From assembly GCA_963836915.1 (NCBI GenBank), contig CAWILH010000002.1:62001-126000 (forward strand): 64,000 bases of DNA, in the 5' to 3' direction. The notes under the pieces are model-generated. The model saw only the letters and a program-made list of their open reading frames with translations, was not told where the DNA came from and did no database searches. Made by a program: the position numbers and the translations under genes. This document shows, piece after piece, positions 8,260 through 15,375 of the stretch. The stretch is from Cryomorpha sp963836915 (lineage in GTDB: Bacteria > Bacteroidota > Bacteroidia > Flavobacteriales_D > Cryomorphaceae). Within the stretch, counting starts at the first letter, position 1. Each line of letters starts with the position of its first letter.

Positions 8260-8679
8260 ATGGCAAGTAAAAAGTCGATTGGAGTAAGATCCAACCCAAG
8301 AAGAAATCGCGTTTTCAGTGATAGCTTTAAGCTCAAGAAGGTTAGAGAGTTGGAGCTAAATCAAACCAGGGTTTGCGATATTTGTAGAGAATACGACGTA
8401 AGCTCTACAGCAGTCTACAACTGGGTTGATAAATTCTCCGTTCTTAAGACGCAAGGAGTGCGACAAATAGTTGAGCCAATGAGTGATACCGCCAAATTAA
8501 AAGCCCTAAGAGAGCAAATCGCTGAGCTACAGAAACTGCTGGGACAAAAGCAGGTAGAGATTGAATTTAAGGACAAACTCATTGAGGTTGCGGAAGAAAT
8601 GTATGGGGTAGACATAAAAAAAAAGCTTGGCTCCACACAGTCATCTGGTTCAGGGAAAACAAAGACAAACACAGACTAA
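8260..8679 (+). CDS. IS3-family transposase OrfA (helix-turn-helix)
   Basis: 139 residues starting MASKKSIGVRSNPRRNRVFS; an upstream in-frame start exists but lies in the terminal repeat. The N-terminal half holds the helix-turn-helix (LNQTRVCDICREYDVSSTAV) that recognises the IS ends. A leucine-rich coiled coil follows (residues about 75-110: LREQIAELQKLLGQKQVEIE) for multimerisation. A run of nine A (8616-8624) near the 3' end forms the slippery sequence A AAA AAG, allowing a -1 shift into orfB and production of an OrfAB fusion, the normal transposase of IS3 elements. OrfA alone usually represses transposition. Confidence 0.9.
   Translation: MASKKSIGVRSNPRRNRVFSDSFKLKKVRELELNQTRVCDICREYDVSSTAVYNWVDKFSVLKTQGVRQIVEPMSDTAKLKALREQIAELQKLLGQKQVEIEFKDKLIEVAEEMYGVDIKKKLGSTQSSGSGKTKTNTD
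8619..8625 (+). promoter_or_regulatory. Programmed -1 frameshift site A AAA AAG
   Basis: In the orfA frame the codons read ATA AAA AAA AAG, so the heptamer fits the canonical X XXY YYZ pattern. The -1 frame is open from here through KAWLHTVIWFRENKDKHRLK directly into the orfB start, with no stop codon. Confidence 0.8.
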
Positions 8680-8681
8680 AA

Positions 8682-9560
8682 ATGCGTTTGATCTATCAAT
8701 TTGCTAAAACAAGCAGGCAAAATATTCATCAGAGGTATCAGCGATTGCTGAACAAAACCGATGAGTGGTGCCAGATTGAATACCTGCTGCACGAACTCCG
8801 CGATGATCACCCAAAAATGGGTGCTGTGAAAATGCATTCCATGCTCTTACCCGATTACATCGGACGCGATCGATTCCTCGCACTCTACCGCGATATGGGC
8901 TTCTGTATTAAAAGGAAACGGAATTTTAAGAGAGCTACCGACAGCAATGGGGTGATACGATTTCCCAACTTAGTTGACTCTATCAAGTTGACACGTGTCA
9001 ACCAAGTTTGGGTGAGCGATATCACCTATTATCAGCTTGGAGAACGATACTACTACATGACCTTTATTCTCGATCTTTTCAGCAGGCTTATTGTCGGTTA
9101 TAATCTGAGCAAAAGGCTCTTAACTACCCATACAACAATACCCGCTTTTAAGATGGCCTGGAAGGATTACAACCAGGATCAACAACTCATCTTTCACTCT
9201 GATGGGGGTGGACAATACTATAGCAAGAAGTTTTTACAGATAACCAAGGGGCGGATTATCAACAGTATGGCTGAATCTGTATACGAGAACGCACACGCCG
9301 AACGCATAAATGGCATCATTAAAAACGAATACTTAAAACCTTGGAATCCCCAGGATTTTAGCCAGTTGTGGACAAAACTCAAACAAGCCGTTCACAACTA
9401 CAACCATCTTAGACCACATAGGAGCCTGAAGCTCAGAACCCCGGCTGATGTACACTTCGGTTATCAACAAAAACCCGGGTTACTAACAAAGAAAAAAGAA
9501 GCAAAAAAGAAAGAGTTACATTTAATAACACATAGTGAGAAAATGGTCAACCGTATTTAG
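8682..9560 (+). CDS. IS3-family transposase OrfB (DDE integrase core)
   Basis: 292-residue catalytic part of the transposase with an rve-type RNase H fold. The acidic triad is visible: D113 in VWVSDITYY, D174 in FHSDGGGQYY and E207 in ENAHAERING. It is in the -1 frame relative to orfA and begins 2 bp after its stop. It is probably translated mainly as the C-terminal part of an OrfAB frameshift product. The C-terminus is Lys-rich and the stop TAG lies inside the right terminal repeat. No inactivating mutation is seen. Confidence 0.93.
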   Translation: MRLIYQFAKTSRQNIHQRYQRLLNKTDEWCQIEYLLHELRDDHPKMGAVKMHSMLLPDYIGRDRFLALYRDMGFCIKRKRNFKRATDSNGVIRFPNLVDSIKLTRVNQVWVSDITYYQLGERYYYMTFILDLFSRLIVGYNLSKRLLTTHTTIPAFKMAWKDYNQDQQLIFHSDGGGQYYSKKFLQITKGRIINSMAESVYENAHAERINGIIKNEYLKPWNPQDFSQLWTKLKQAVHNYNHLRPHRSLKLRTPADVHFGYQQKPGLLTKKKEAKKKELHLITHSEKMVNRI

Positions 9561-9570
9561 TATTGGGACA

Positions 9571-9661
9571 GTCAATTATCCATTGTCAATTATCCATTGT
9601 CAATTATCCATTGTCAATTATCCATTGTCAATTATCCATTGTCAATTATCCATTGTCAATT
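9571..9661. repeat. 14-bp minisatellite, 6.5 perfect copies of GTCAATTATCCATT
   Basis: Six exact copies plus a half copy directly follow the IS right end. The array ends 9 bp before the promoter box of the MBL gene, so copy number changes could alter its upstream spacing. A frame through the repeat would encode a repetitive peptide, which I do not regard as a gene. Confidence 0.93.
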
Positions 9662-9669
9662 CTAACCCC

Positions 9670-9677
9670 TACTTTCG
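9670..9677 (+). promoter_or_regulatory. Promoter -7-like box TACTTTCG upstream of the MBL gene
   Basis: Seven of eight positions fit a TAnnTTTG box, with C in place of the last T. It lies 9 bp before the ATG and right after the minisatellite. The same variant precedes the CpeT-like gene at 57106, which supports its use. Confidence 0.45.
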
Positions 9678-9686
9678 CAATTCGAT

Positions 9687-10448
9687 ATGAAACTCACTTT
9701 TCTCGGTACTGGAACTTCTCAGGGCGTGCCTGTAATAGGTTGCGAATGTGAGGTATGCCAATCTGCCGATCCGAAAGATAATAGGCTTCGTACTTCGGCC
9801 ATGCTGCAGTTTGATGGGAAGGCGATTGTGATCGACACCGGTCCCGACTTTCGGCAGCAGATGCTGCGTGCAAAACCAGAGCATGTTGATGCCGTGCTAT
9901 TTACGCACGAACATAAGGATCATATCGCGGGGCTTGATGATATTCGTCCCTTTAATTTTAAGTCAAAAAAGGCGCTCGATATCTATGCGACCGAGCAGGT
10001 ACAAGTGGCATTGCGGAGAGAGTACCACTATGTATTTGCTGAGAAAAAATACCCCGGTATCCCGCAGTTGAACTTAAATACGATTACTCCCGGCCATGAT
10101 TTTCTGGTGGAAGGAATCGGGGTGATCCCCATATCGGTATTGCATTATAAAATGCCTGTGCTCGGTTTTCGGGCAGGAGACGTGGCATATATCACCGATG
10201 CCAACTTTATAGCACCCGAAGAAAAGGATAAACTCAAAAATCTAGATGTTTTGGTGCTCAATGCCCTGCGGCTTAAGGAGCATATCTCACATTTCAACCT
10301 TCGCGAAGCCATGGCCTTGGTAGAGGAGCTAAAGCCAAAGCGGGCTTACTTCACTCATATCTCCCACCTTATGGGCAGGCATGAAGCCGTAAGCCATGGC
10401 CTTCCGGCAAATGTGCACTTGGCGTATGATGGCCTGGTGGTGGAGTAG
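9687..10448 (+). CDS. MBL-fold metallo-hydrolase (PhnP-like)
   Basis: 253-residue cytoplasmic metallo-beta-lactamase-fold enzyme. The N-terminal MKLTFLGTGTSQGVPVIGC with a Cys pair (CECEVC) is typical of PhnP/RNase Z-like hydrolases. The metal site is seen as THEHKDHIAG (HxHxDH), an Asp in ITDANF and His in the C-terminal FTHISHLMG. PhnP cleaves cyclic phosphodiesters, but no phn genes are nearby, so the substrate is unknown. A bidirectional hairpin terminator lies about 85 bp after the stop. Confidence 0.88.
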   Translation: MKLTFLGTGTSQGVPVIGCECEVCQSADPKDNRLRTSAMLQFDGKAIVIDTGPDFRQQMLRAKPEHVDAVLFTHEHKDHIAGLDDIRPFNFKSKKALDIYATEQVQVALRREYHYVFAEKKYPGIPQLNLNTITPGHDFLVEGIGVIPISVLHYKMPVLGFRAGDVAYITDANFIAPEEKDKLKNLDVLVLNALRLKEHISHFNLREAMALVEELKPKRAYFTHISHLMGRHEAVSHGLPANVHLAYDGLVVE

Positions 10449-10532
10449 GGCGTACACCCCAAAAGCAACTGGAGAAAACGAGCGGTTGCAGCGACGCAGC
10501 TCCTATCTCGGCTGCCCATAATTTTTAAAACC

Positions 10533-10560
10533 AAAGCCCGTAGAAACGGGCTTTAGATTT
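10533..10560. terminator. Bidirectional intrinsic terminator
   Basis: A perfect 9-bp stem AAAGCCCGT / ACGGGCTTT with loop AGAA lies between the convergent MBL gene and the small Lys-rich gene. The flanks are T-rich on the minus strand (GGTTTTAAAAAT) and only weakly so on the plus strand. Confidence 0.7.
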
Positions 10561-10628
10561 CTCGGAATGCGACTTGCCATCTTAGCTATAGGCAATAATG
10601 TACTGCACTGGGATTTAGCTTTATTAAA

Positions 10629-10733
10629 TTAACCGTTCTTGGCCTTCTTCAACCGCTTTTCTTCCTTTTTTTCCTTGGGCGACTTCGCCGCTTCCTTCTT
10701 TACGCTTTTCTTAGCGTCTTGACCTTTAGCCAT
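10629..10733 (-). CDS. Small Lys-rich conserved protein (34 aa)
   Basis: Reads MAKGQDAKKSVKKEAAKSP followed by EKKEEKRLKKAKNG. Half of the residues are Lys or Arg and the peptide has no hydrophobic core, so it is probably unstructured and may bind nucleic acid; that is inference. I recall very similar MAKGQD/MSKGQD-type microproteins in many Bacteroidota, which is the main reason for calling it real. It ends near the bidirectional terminator and starts 18 bp after the stop of the hypothetical gene upstream. Confidence 0.65.
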   Translation of the reverse strand: MAKGQDAKKSVKKEAAKSPKEKKEEKRLKKAKNG

Positions 10734-10751
10734 GATGATTTGTTTTTAGTG

Positions 10752-11033
10752 TTAGGTTCTGCTTTTGCCGGCTGGATGATTCTCCAATAGCTGCCAAAGC
10801 GGATGTAAATTAAATGCTTTTTTTCTTATTGAGTAGGTATGAACGGCTGACGCCAAGAACTGAAAATGAACATCTGCATTCTCTACTTCACCTTCTTCGG
10901 TAATATTGGATACAATAGTCGTTATAATTTCATTGTATTCTGACTGGTTTTGTCTATCCGTTATGGATTCACGCGCCGAATCCAATCTAGATCTTTCGAT
11001 ATCTCCCCAATTTTGCCGGAAGGCCGCGCCCAA
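10752..11033 (-). CDS. Hypothetical protein (93 aa), possibly a fragment
   Basis: Mixed-composition frame with no recognised domain, starting at a TTG. The frame stays open upstream right to the TAA stop of the radical SAM gene and is in the same frame as that gene, encoding GFSRHFGKCGFREPGGIELS before the TTG. It could therefore be a separate small gene, a decayed gene remnant, or a former C-terminal extension cut off by a stop. It has a normal-looking amphipathic composition. Confidence that it is translated is modest. Confidence 0.4.
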   Translation of the reverse strand: MGAAFRQNWGDIERSRLDSARESITDRQNQSEYNEIITTIVSNITEEGEVENADVHFQFLASAVHTYSIRKKAFNLHPLWQLLENHPAGKSRT

Positions 11034-11096
11034 AAAGCTGAGCTCGATACCGCCCGGCTCCCGGAAACCGCATTTGCCGAAATGCCTTGAAAAACC

Positions 11097-13292
11097 TTAA
11101 ACCACCAGCAGGCCATGGTATTTCAACTGTTCTATGGGTTTTGAAAACCAGAACAGCTCGAAGTTGTCAAATTGGCTCTCAAAAACGGCCTTGAGCGATT
11201 CCACGGTGATGGGCTTCCCGCTGCGTGGCGATAGGCGTGGAAGGGTGAGCTCCAGCCATCGGCCCGGCGCCCTGTCAAGCATGATCTGAAAGGTATCGCG
11301 CTTATCGTGAAAGGTAAGTTGAAGGTTTTCAAAAGTCCTGCCCTTCTTGTTTTTAACGACTTCGGTCGCCCTGGGTATACTGCCGAGCCACAGTACCTTG
11401 GCGCCCGCCTTCAGGGCAAAGTCGGGTTCGGAATCCAAGCAGCGCAAGATATAATCGCTGGCCATGGAAGTGTCGGGGATACTGAAATCGAACCAGTCTT
11501 GTAGGGGCAATCCGAAGCCGATGCCATGCATAAAGTTGAAAAGCGACTTCTTCAACCCATAGCTGAATTGAGTATGGTCTATGCCGGTGCTATCGGTAAA
11601 CTCGACATCATTATTGGCAAAGGTGATCTCCTTATAATGGGGGTAGATGCCGTAATCGCCTGGGTGGAGCCCCACGGGGCTATGGGCGGTAAGGGCAAAC
11701 TGGTGCCAGAAACCGGATTGTAAAACGCCTTCTTCAAAAAGTTGGCGCACCATCTCTAGGCTGTCTACCGTCTCTTGCACCGATTGGGTGGGGTAGCCGT
11801 ACATCAGGTAGGAGTGCACCATGATATTGGCTTCGGTAAAGTTTCGGGTCACGCGTGCCACCTGCGCCACGGTCACGCCTTTATCAATTAATTTCAAAAG
11901 CCTATCGGAAGCCACTTCGAGCCCACCAGAAATGGCGATACAGCCCGATGCCTTCAGCAAGTGGCATAGGTCGCGGGTGAAGTTCTTCTCGAAGCGGATA
12001 TTGGCCCACCAGCTCAGGGTGAGCCCCCGTTTTAAGATCTCGAGCGCCAGCGCCTTCATCAATGCCGGCGGGGCGGCTTCGTCTACAAAATGGAATCCCG
12101 TCTCGCCAGTCTGCTCCATGAGCGCTTCCATGCGATCGGCCAAAAGCTGCGCTGCGACCGGTTCGTAGAGCTTTATATAATCGAGCGAGATATCGCAGAA
12201 AGTACATTTGCCCCAGTAGCAGCCATGCGCCATGGTGAGCTTGTTCCAGCGGCCATCGCTCCAAAGGCTGTGCATGGGATTGGCTATTTCGATCACCGAG
12301 ATATACCGGTCGAGCTTCAAGTCCGAATAGTCGGGTGTGCCGACAGCGCTCTGCTTATAATCTGGCCGTGGGCTGGTATTTTTATAAACTACTGCTCCAT
12401 CTTCCAGTACGTAGGTGCGCTTTAGCTCGGGGGGGTCGAGCGCGCCATTGCTACAGGCATGGTGCGCCAGCAATTCTATGGGCAGCTCCCCATCATCGAG
12501 CGTGATGAAGTCGAAGAACTCAAAGACCCGCGCATCTTGCAGCGATCGCAACTCGGTATTGGCAAAGCCCCCGCCCATGGCCACTTTCACTTCGGGGCAA
12601 TGGGTTTTGATGTATTGGGCGCATCGGAAGGCGCTGTATAAATTGCCCGGAAAGGGCACCGAAAAGCATACCAGCTTGGGCCGTACCGCTTCTACTTCGG
12701 CATGGAGCAGTTGCAGTGTGATGGTATCGATGTGAGTGGCGGTGCCAACCAGGCTTTCGTAGAGCTCGTCAAACGAATTGGCGCTGCGCCCGAGGCGCTC
12801 GGCATAGCGGCTGAAACCAAAATTCGGATCCACGCATTCTACGATAAAGTCCGATAGGTCTTCCAAAAATAAGGTAGCCAGGTACTTGGCCTTGTCCTGC
12901 ATCCCCATGGTGCCAAATGCATAATCCATATCGTCGAGCGCGTCAAAGCGCGAAGCGCGCGGCAGGAAGTGATCGGTGCATATCTGCCGTGCGAAAGTCA
13001 GGTTTTTGCCCTGCAGGAATAGGATAATGTCATCAATGATGAGCAGATAATCGTTGCGCAAGGCATAGATGCGTTGGCAGTTTGCCGATGTAATACCATT
13101 GCTTTGTGATGCTTCCGCAAAAAGATATTCGAAGCTTTCACGGGTAAAGAGCTTCAGGATTACTTCAATCCCCAAGTCCATTTGACAGGCCGGGATGCCC
13201 TTGGTATTCAAGAATCCTTTTAAATAGGCCGTGGCGGGGTAGGGCGTATTCAACTGGGTAAAAGGAGGGGTGATGAGAAGTAGGTCTTTCAC
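11097..13292 (-). CDS. B12-binding-like radical SAM protein
   Basis: 731-residue protein. Residues 1-300 resemble a cobalamin-binding-type N-terminal domain (MKDLLLITPPFTQLNTPYPA, KVAMGGGFANTELRS). The radical SAM core follows, with the [4Fe-4S] motif in HGCYWGKCTFCDIS. Spacing of the first two Cys is CX4C instead of the common CX3C, a variant I recall in B12-type radical SAM proteins. The start is GTG, chosen because the residues match the family and a TACCTTTG box lies about 22 bp upstream. Typical B12-radical SAM enzymes methylate or rearrange unreactive carbons; substrate unknown. Confidence 0.85.
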   Translation of the reverse strand: MKDLLLITPPFTQLNTPYPATAYLKGFLNTKGIPACQMDLGIEVILKLFTRESFEYLFAEASQSNGITSANCQRIYALRNDYLLIIDDIILFLQGKNLTFARQICTDHFLPRASRFDALDDMDYAFGTMGMQDKAKYLATLFLEDLSDFIVECVDPNFGFSRYAERLGRSANSFDELYESLVGTATHIDTITLQLLHAEVEAVRPKLVCFSVPFPGNLYSAFRCAQYIKTHCPEVKVAMGGGFANTELRSLQDARVFEFFDFITLDDGELPIELLAHHACSNGALDPPELKRTYVLEDGAVVYKNTSPRPDYKQSAVGTPDYSDLKLDRYISVIEIANPMHSLWSDGRWNKLTMAHGCYWGKCTFCDISLDYIKLYEPVAAQLLADRMEALMEQTGETGFHFVDEAAPPALMKALALEILKRGLTLSWWANIRFEKNFTRDLCHLLKASGCIAISGGLEVASDRLLKLIDKGVTVAQVARVTRNFTEANIMVHSYLMYGYPTQSVQETVDSLEMVRQLFEEGVLQSGFWHQFALTAHSPVGLHPGDYGIYPHYKEITFANNDVEFTDSTGIDHTQFSYGLKKSLFNFMHGIGFGLPLQDWFDFSIPDTSMASDYILRCLDSEPDFALKAGAKVLWLGSIPRATEVVKNKKGRTFENLQLTFHDKRDTFQIMLDRAPGRWLELTLPRLSPRSGKPITVESLKAVFESQFDNFELFWFSKPIEQLKYHGLLVV

Positions 13293-13313
13293 TATTCAAG
13301 CTGGGCGTTGGGG

Positions 13314-13321
13314 CAAAGGTA
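13314..13321 (-). promoter_or_regulatory. Promoter -7 box TACCTTTG for the radical SAM gene
   Basis: Exact TAnnTTTG match on the minus strand, 21 bp before the GTG start. Confidence 0.6.
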
Positions 13322-13439
13322 CTTGAAAAAAGAAGGGTTTTTTCGCGACAGCCCGATCTGTGAAGTACTTGCGATAAATTCATCCGCCGCATACTTCAAG
13401 CAAAGTTTTCAACTCAAATACCATTGCCGACCTATTCGA

Positions 13440-14354
13440 TCAGAATTTGCTTTCGCTCAATTCTTTGACCTTGGCAGTCCAGCTATCCAAAATCTGCATT
13501 TGAAGATCCCGGTCGGCGGCGGCATAGGGGCCGGTGAGCATTTTAAGGGTGGTGCGCTCCGTGTCCTTATCTTCGAGCAGCAGGAGCTTCTCAGAATAAT
13601 TGCCCTTGTCGTAGTCGTTTTGGATGTAGAAATTACCGTAATTCATATCGCCAAACGAGCTGGTCACATTTCCCGAAAGGGCACACCAATAATTAAAATT
13701 GGTAGATGCGCGCCAGTCGATAGGGAGTATTTGGCCATTGGCGACCGTAGGCTGCAGTGCATCTGCATACCGCGGTGAGGTGATCACATCCCATAGCTTG
13801 GCCTTGGGGGCATCGATCTCGATATCATTCATGATAAACCGCGATCGGGGGAGCTTGGCCACCGCTCCGCTGTCCATCATGCTTACTTCGCCCAAGCGGG
13901 CGCTGCCATTGCCGCCATTCAAGAAGCGGAAGCCGACGATGGAATCATTGGAGACGGTAATTGCTTGGATCAGGATGATGATCTCCTGCCTGCCCGAATG
14001 GGATGGTTCAATGGTGGCCAGCCGCGGCATCGTCATGTCCAAGGGGCGTGCATCGGGGTACAGGGCAGCATCTACGTAGATGAGCGATTGCCCGCTGCGG
14101 GTTTCTTCTTCGGTGGGCATCCGGCCATTTATCACGGGCACCGTTTCCCAGTCTTGGATGTCCACGGCCGGAAATCCGATCAGATTATCAGGGCAGTACC
14201 ACCCGCCATAGCCATGGGCCCTGATCTTTTGGGTCACTTGCTTTTCAGCTACCGCCTGAGCATTTTCGCTTTGTGCGGGTTTCTTGTTTTGGACGCAAGC
14301 CGAAAGGTAGAGCAAACAGTACATGCCAAGTGTTTTTGAAATCGTATTTTTCAT
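13440..14354 (-). CDS. Hypothetical lipoprotein (304 aa)
   Basis: Begins with a signal peptide ending in the lipobox LSAC (Cys20), so it should be anchored in a membrane on the periplasmic or outer face. The mature part has no domain I can name. Around residues 185-215 the text APKAKLWDVITSPRYADALQ is reminiscent of the start of a SRPBCC/START-like domain, but this is weak. It is divergent from the membrane-anchored winged-helix regulator, with three phased TGTAAAT-type boxes in the shared upstream region, so it is a plausible target of that regulator. Confidence 0.75.
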   Translation of the reverse strand: MKNTISKTLGMYCLLYLSACVQNKKPAQSENAQAVAEKQVTQKIRAHGYGGWYCPDNLIGFPAVDIQDWETVPVINGRMPTEEETRSGQSLIYVDAALYPDARPLDMTMPRLATIEPSHSGRQEIIILIQAITVSNDSIVGFRFLNGGNGSARLGEVSMMDSGAVAKLPRSRFIMNDIEIDAPKAKLWDVITSPRYADALQPTVANGQILPIDWRASTNFNYWCALSGNVTSSFGDMNYGNFYIQNDYDKGNYSEKLLLLEDKDTERTTLKMLTGPYAAADRDLQMQILDSWTAKVKELSESKF

Positions 14355-14410
14355 GGGTTTTATTTATAGGCCTAAAGTAGGTTGCCACCCATCGGGGCAG
14401 ATACAAATAG

Positions 14411-14438
14411 TGTAAATTAATGTAAATCCACTGTAATT
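14411..14438. promoter_or_regulatory. Three phased direct repeats TGTAAAT: candidate operator
   Basis: TGTAAAT at 14411 and 14421 and TGTAATT at 14432 are spaced 10 and 11 bp, one DNA turn apart. OmpR/PhoB-type winged-helix proteins bind such direct repeats. The site lies between a lipoprotein gene and the divergent OmpR-type regulator, about 45-75 bp upstream of the expected start of the latter's transcript. Confidence 0.55.
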
Positions 14439-14473
14439 TATCTGAAGTGGGGCGGGGAGCGGTTTTATTCGCC

Positions 14474-14481
14474 TAGCTTTG
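14474..14481 (+). promoter_or_regulatory. Promoter -7 box TAGCTTTG; leaderless transcript likely
   Basis: Exact TAnnTTTG box with only 4 bp between it and the ATG of the regulator gene, so transcription should start at or within a base or two of the start codon. Confidence 0.6.
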
Positions 14482-14485
14482 CTTC

Positions 14486-15358
14486 ATGTTGGTTCATTTA
14501 TTCAGAAGATACATCTTCTTGTTTATTGTATTTCTTTGGTTTTCACCAAATGTGGGTGCCGTAGGGGCAGATCAAGGCATCACCGTTTTGCTGCGGAGCA
14601 TAGGCCACCAGTTTCTTTTGGAAAGGGGCGATTCCATAACGCCCGTGCTGCCACTTACGATAGTCGATGGAAGGTATTCGATGCCTTTTGAGACAGCATT
14701 CTCGTACGAACCCGATATGCTGACCATTGCGGCGATGAAGGTTATGGAGCTCCACTCCATTGGCGGAAGCCTGATCATAGAAGTGCAGGCCTGCGAAAAA
14801 GAAGAAGTGCTGCATAGCTTTAAGGCCAGCCTTGCTGATGGCGGGAGTATGCTGCCCTGTAGTGGGCGCGTGCTGCCACGGGGCTGTTACGTGTTTTATT
14901 TTACGCCGATAGGCATCACCGGCATCACTCAGCCGGCTGGGCTGGCCGATAGTCCGGGACTTGGCTATGGCTACGCCCTTATTGGCCTGCTATTGGCGGC
15001 AGCCGTAGCGCTGTACCTGATTCGTATGAAGCGAAGCGCTGGCACGGGGCAGGGGCTGATCGCCATCGGCCAATACAGGTTCGATCAAAAGGCGATGCTC
15101 TTGATGCGCGAAGCTGAGTCGGTAGCCCTTTCGGGCAAAGAGTCGGAGCTACTCTACCTGCTCTGCTCCAATGAGAGCAAAACGCTAGGGCGCGACCATA
15201 TCCTGAGCGTGGTGTGGGGCGATGCCGGCGATTATGTGGGCCGGACGCTTGACGTTTTTATCTCCAAACTGCGCAAAAAGCTGGAAGATGACGCTGCCGT
15301 GAAGATCATCAATGTGCGCGGGGTGGGGTATAGGTTTGTGGTTCACGCGGGCTCGTAG
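14486..15358 (+). CDS. Membrane-anchored winged-helix (OmpR/PhoB-type) regulator
   Basis: 290 residues with three parts. Residues 1-28 form a signal peptide or first membrane segment. Residues about 30-155 form a presumed periplasmic domain with Cys102, Cys125 and Cys134, which could pair. A transmembrane helix spans about 162-180 (YALIGLLLAAAVALYLI), followed by a basic stop signal. Residues 190-287 form a Trans_reg_C winged helix with the typical end KLRKKLEDD and NVRGVGYRF. It would sense a periplasmic signal and bind DNA directly, like ToxR or CadC but with the DNA-binding domain at the C-terminus. No receiver domain or partner kinase is present. Confidence 0.85.
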   Translation: MLVHLFRRYIFLFIVFLWFSPNVGAVGADQGITVLLRSIGHQFLLERGDSITPVLPLTIVDGRYSMPFETAFSYEPDMLTIAAMKVMELHSIGGSLIIEVQACEKEEVLHSFKASLADGGSMLPCSGRVLPRGCYVFYFTPIGITGITQPAGLADSPGLGYGYALIGLLLAAAVALYLIRMKRSAGTGQGLIAIGQYRFDQKAMLLMREAESVALSGKESELLYLLCSNESKTLGRDHILSVVWGDAGDYVGRTLDVFISKLRKKLEDDAAVKIINVRGVGYRFVVHAGS

Positions 15359-15375
15359 ATGTTGCTGGGTTAATA

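Larger units (their letters stand above)
8208..9570 (+). mobile_element. IS3-family insertion sequence, apparently intact
   Basis: 1363-bp element with two overlapping-function frames orfA and orfB. The ends start TG and finish CA. The left tip TGTCCCGTACTGAAATAAG and the right tip, read inverted, TGTCCCAATACTAAATACG, agree and continue into a shared GTTGACCATTTT, giving imperfect terminal inverted repeats of about 35 bp. A 7-bp direct repeat GTCAATT flanks it, but because it sits in a 14-bp minisatellite this may reflect the array and not a true target duplication, which is usually 3-5 bp in this family. A programmed -1 frameshift site and intact DDE residues suggest it is or was recently active. 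Confidence 0.92.

Noticed and set aside
8201..9577. 7-bp GTCAATT as a certain target site duplication of the IS
   Set aside because: The element sits in a tandem repeat containing this word, so the match is expected by chance; IS3 elements usually duplicate 3-5 bp.
9563..9751. Small frame through the 14-bp minisatellite
   Set aside because: It encodes only the repeat and then runs antiphase into the MBL gene; no start context.
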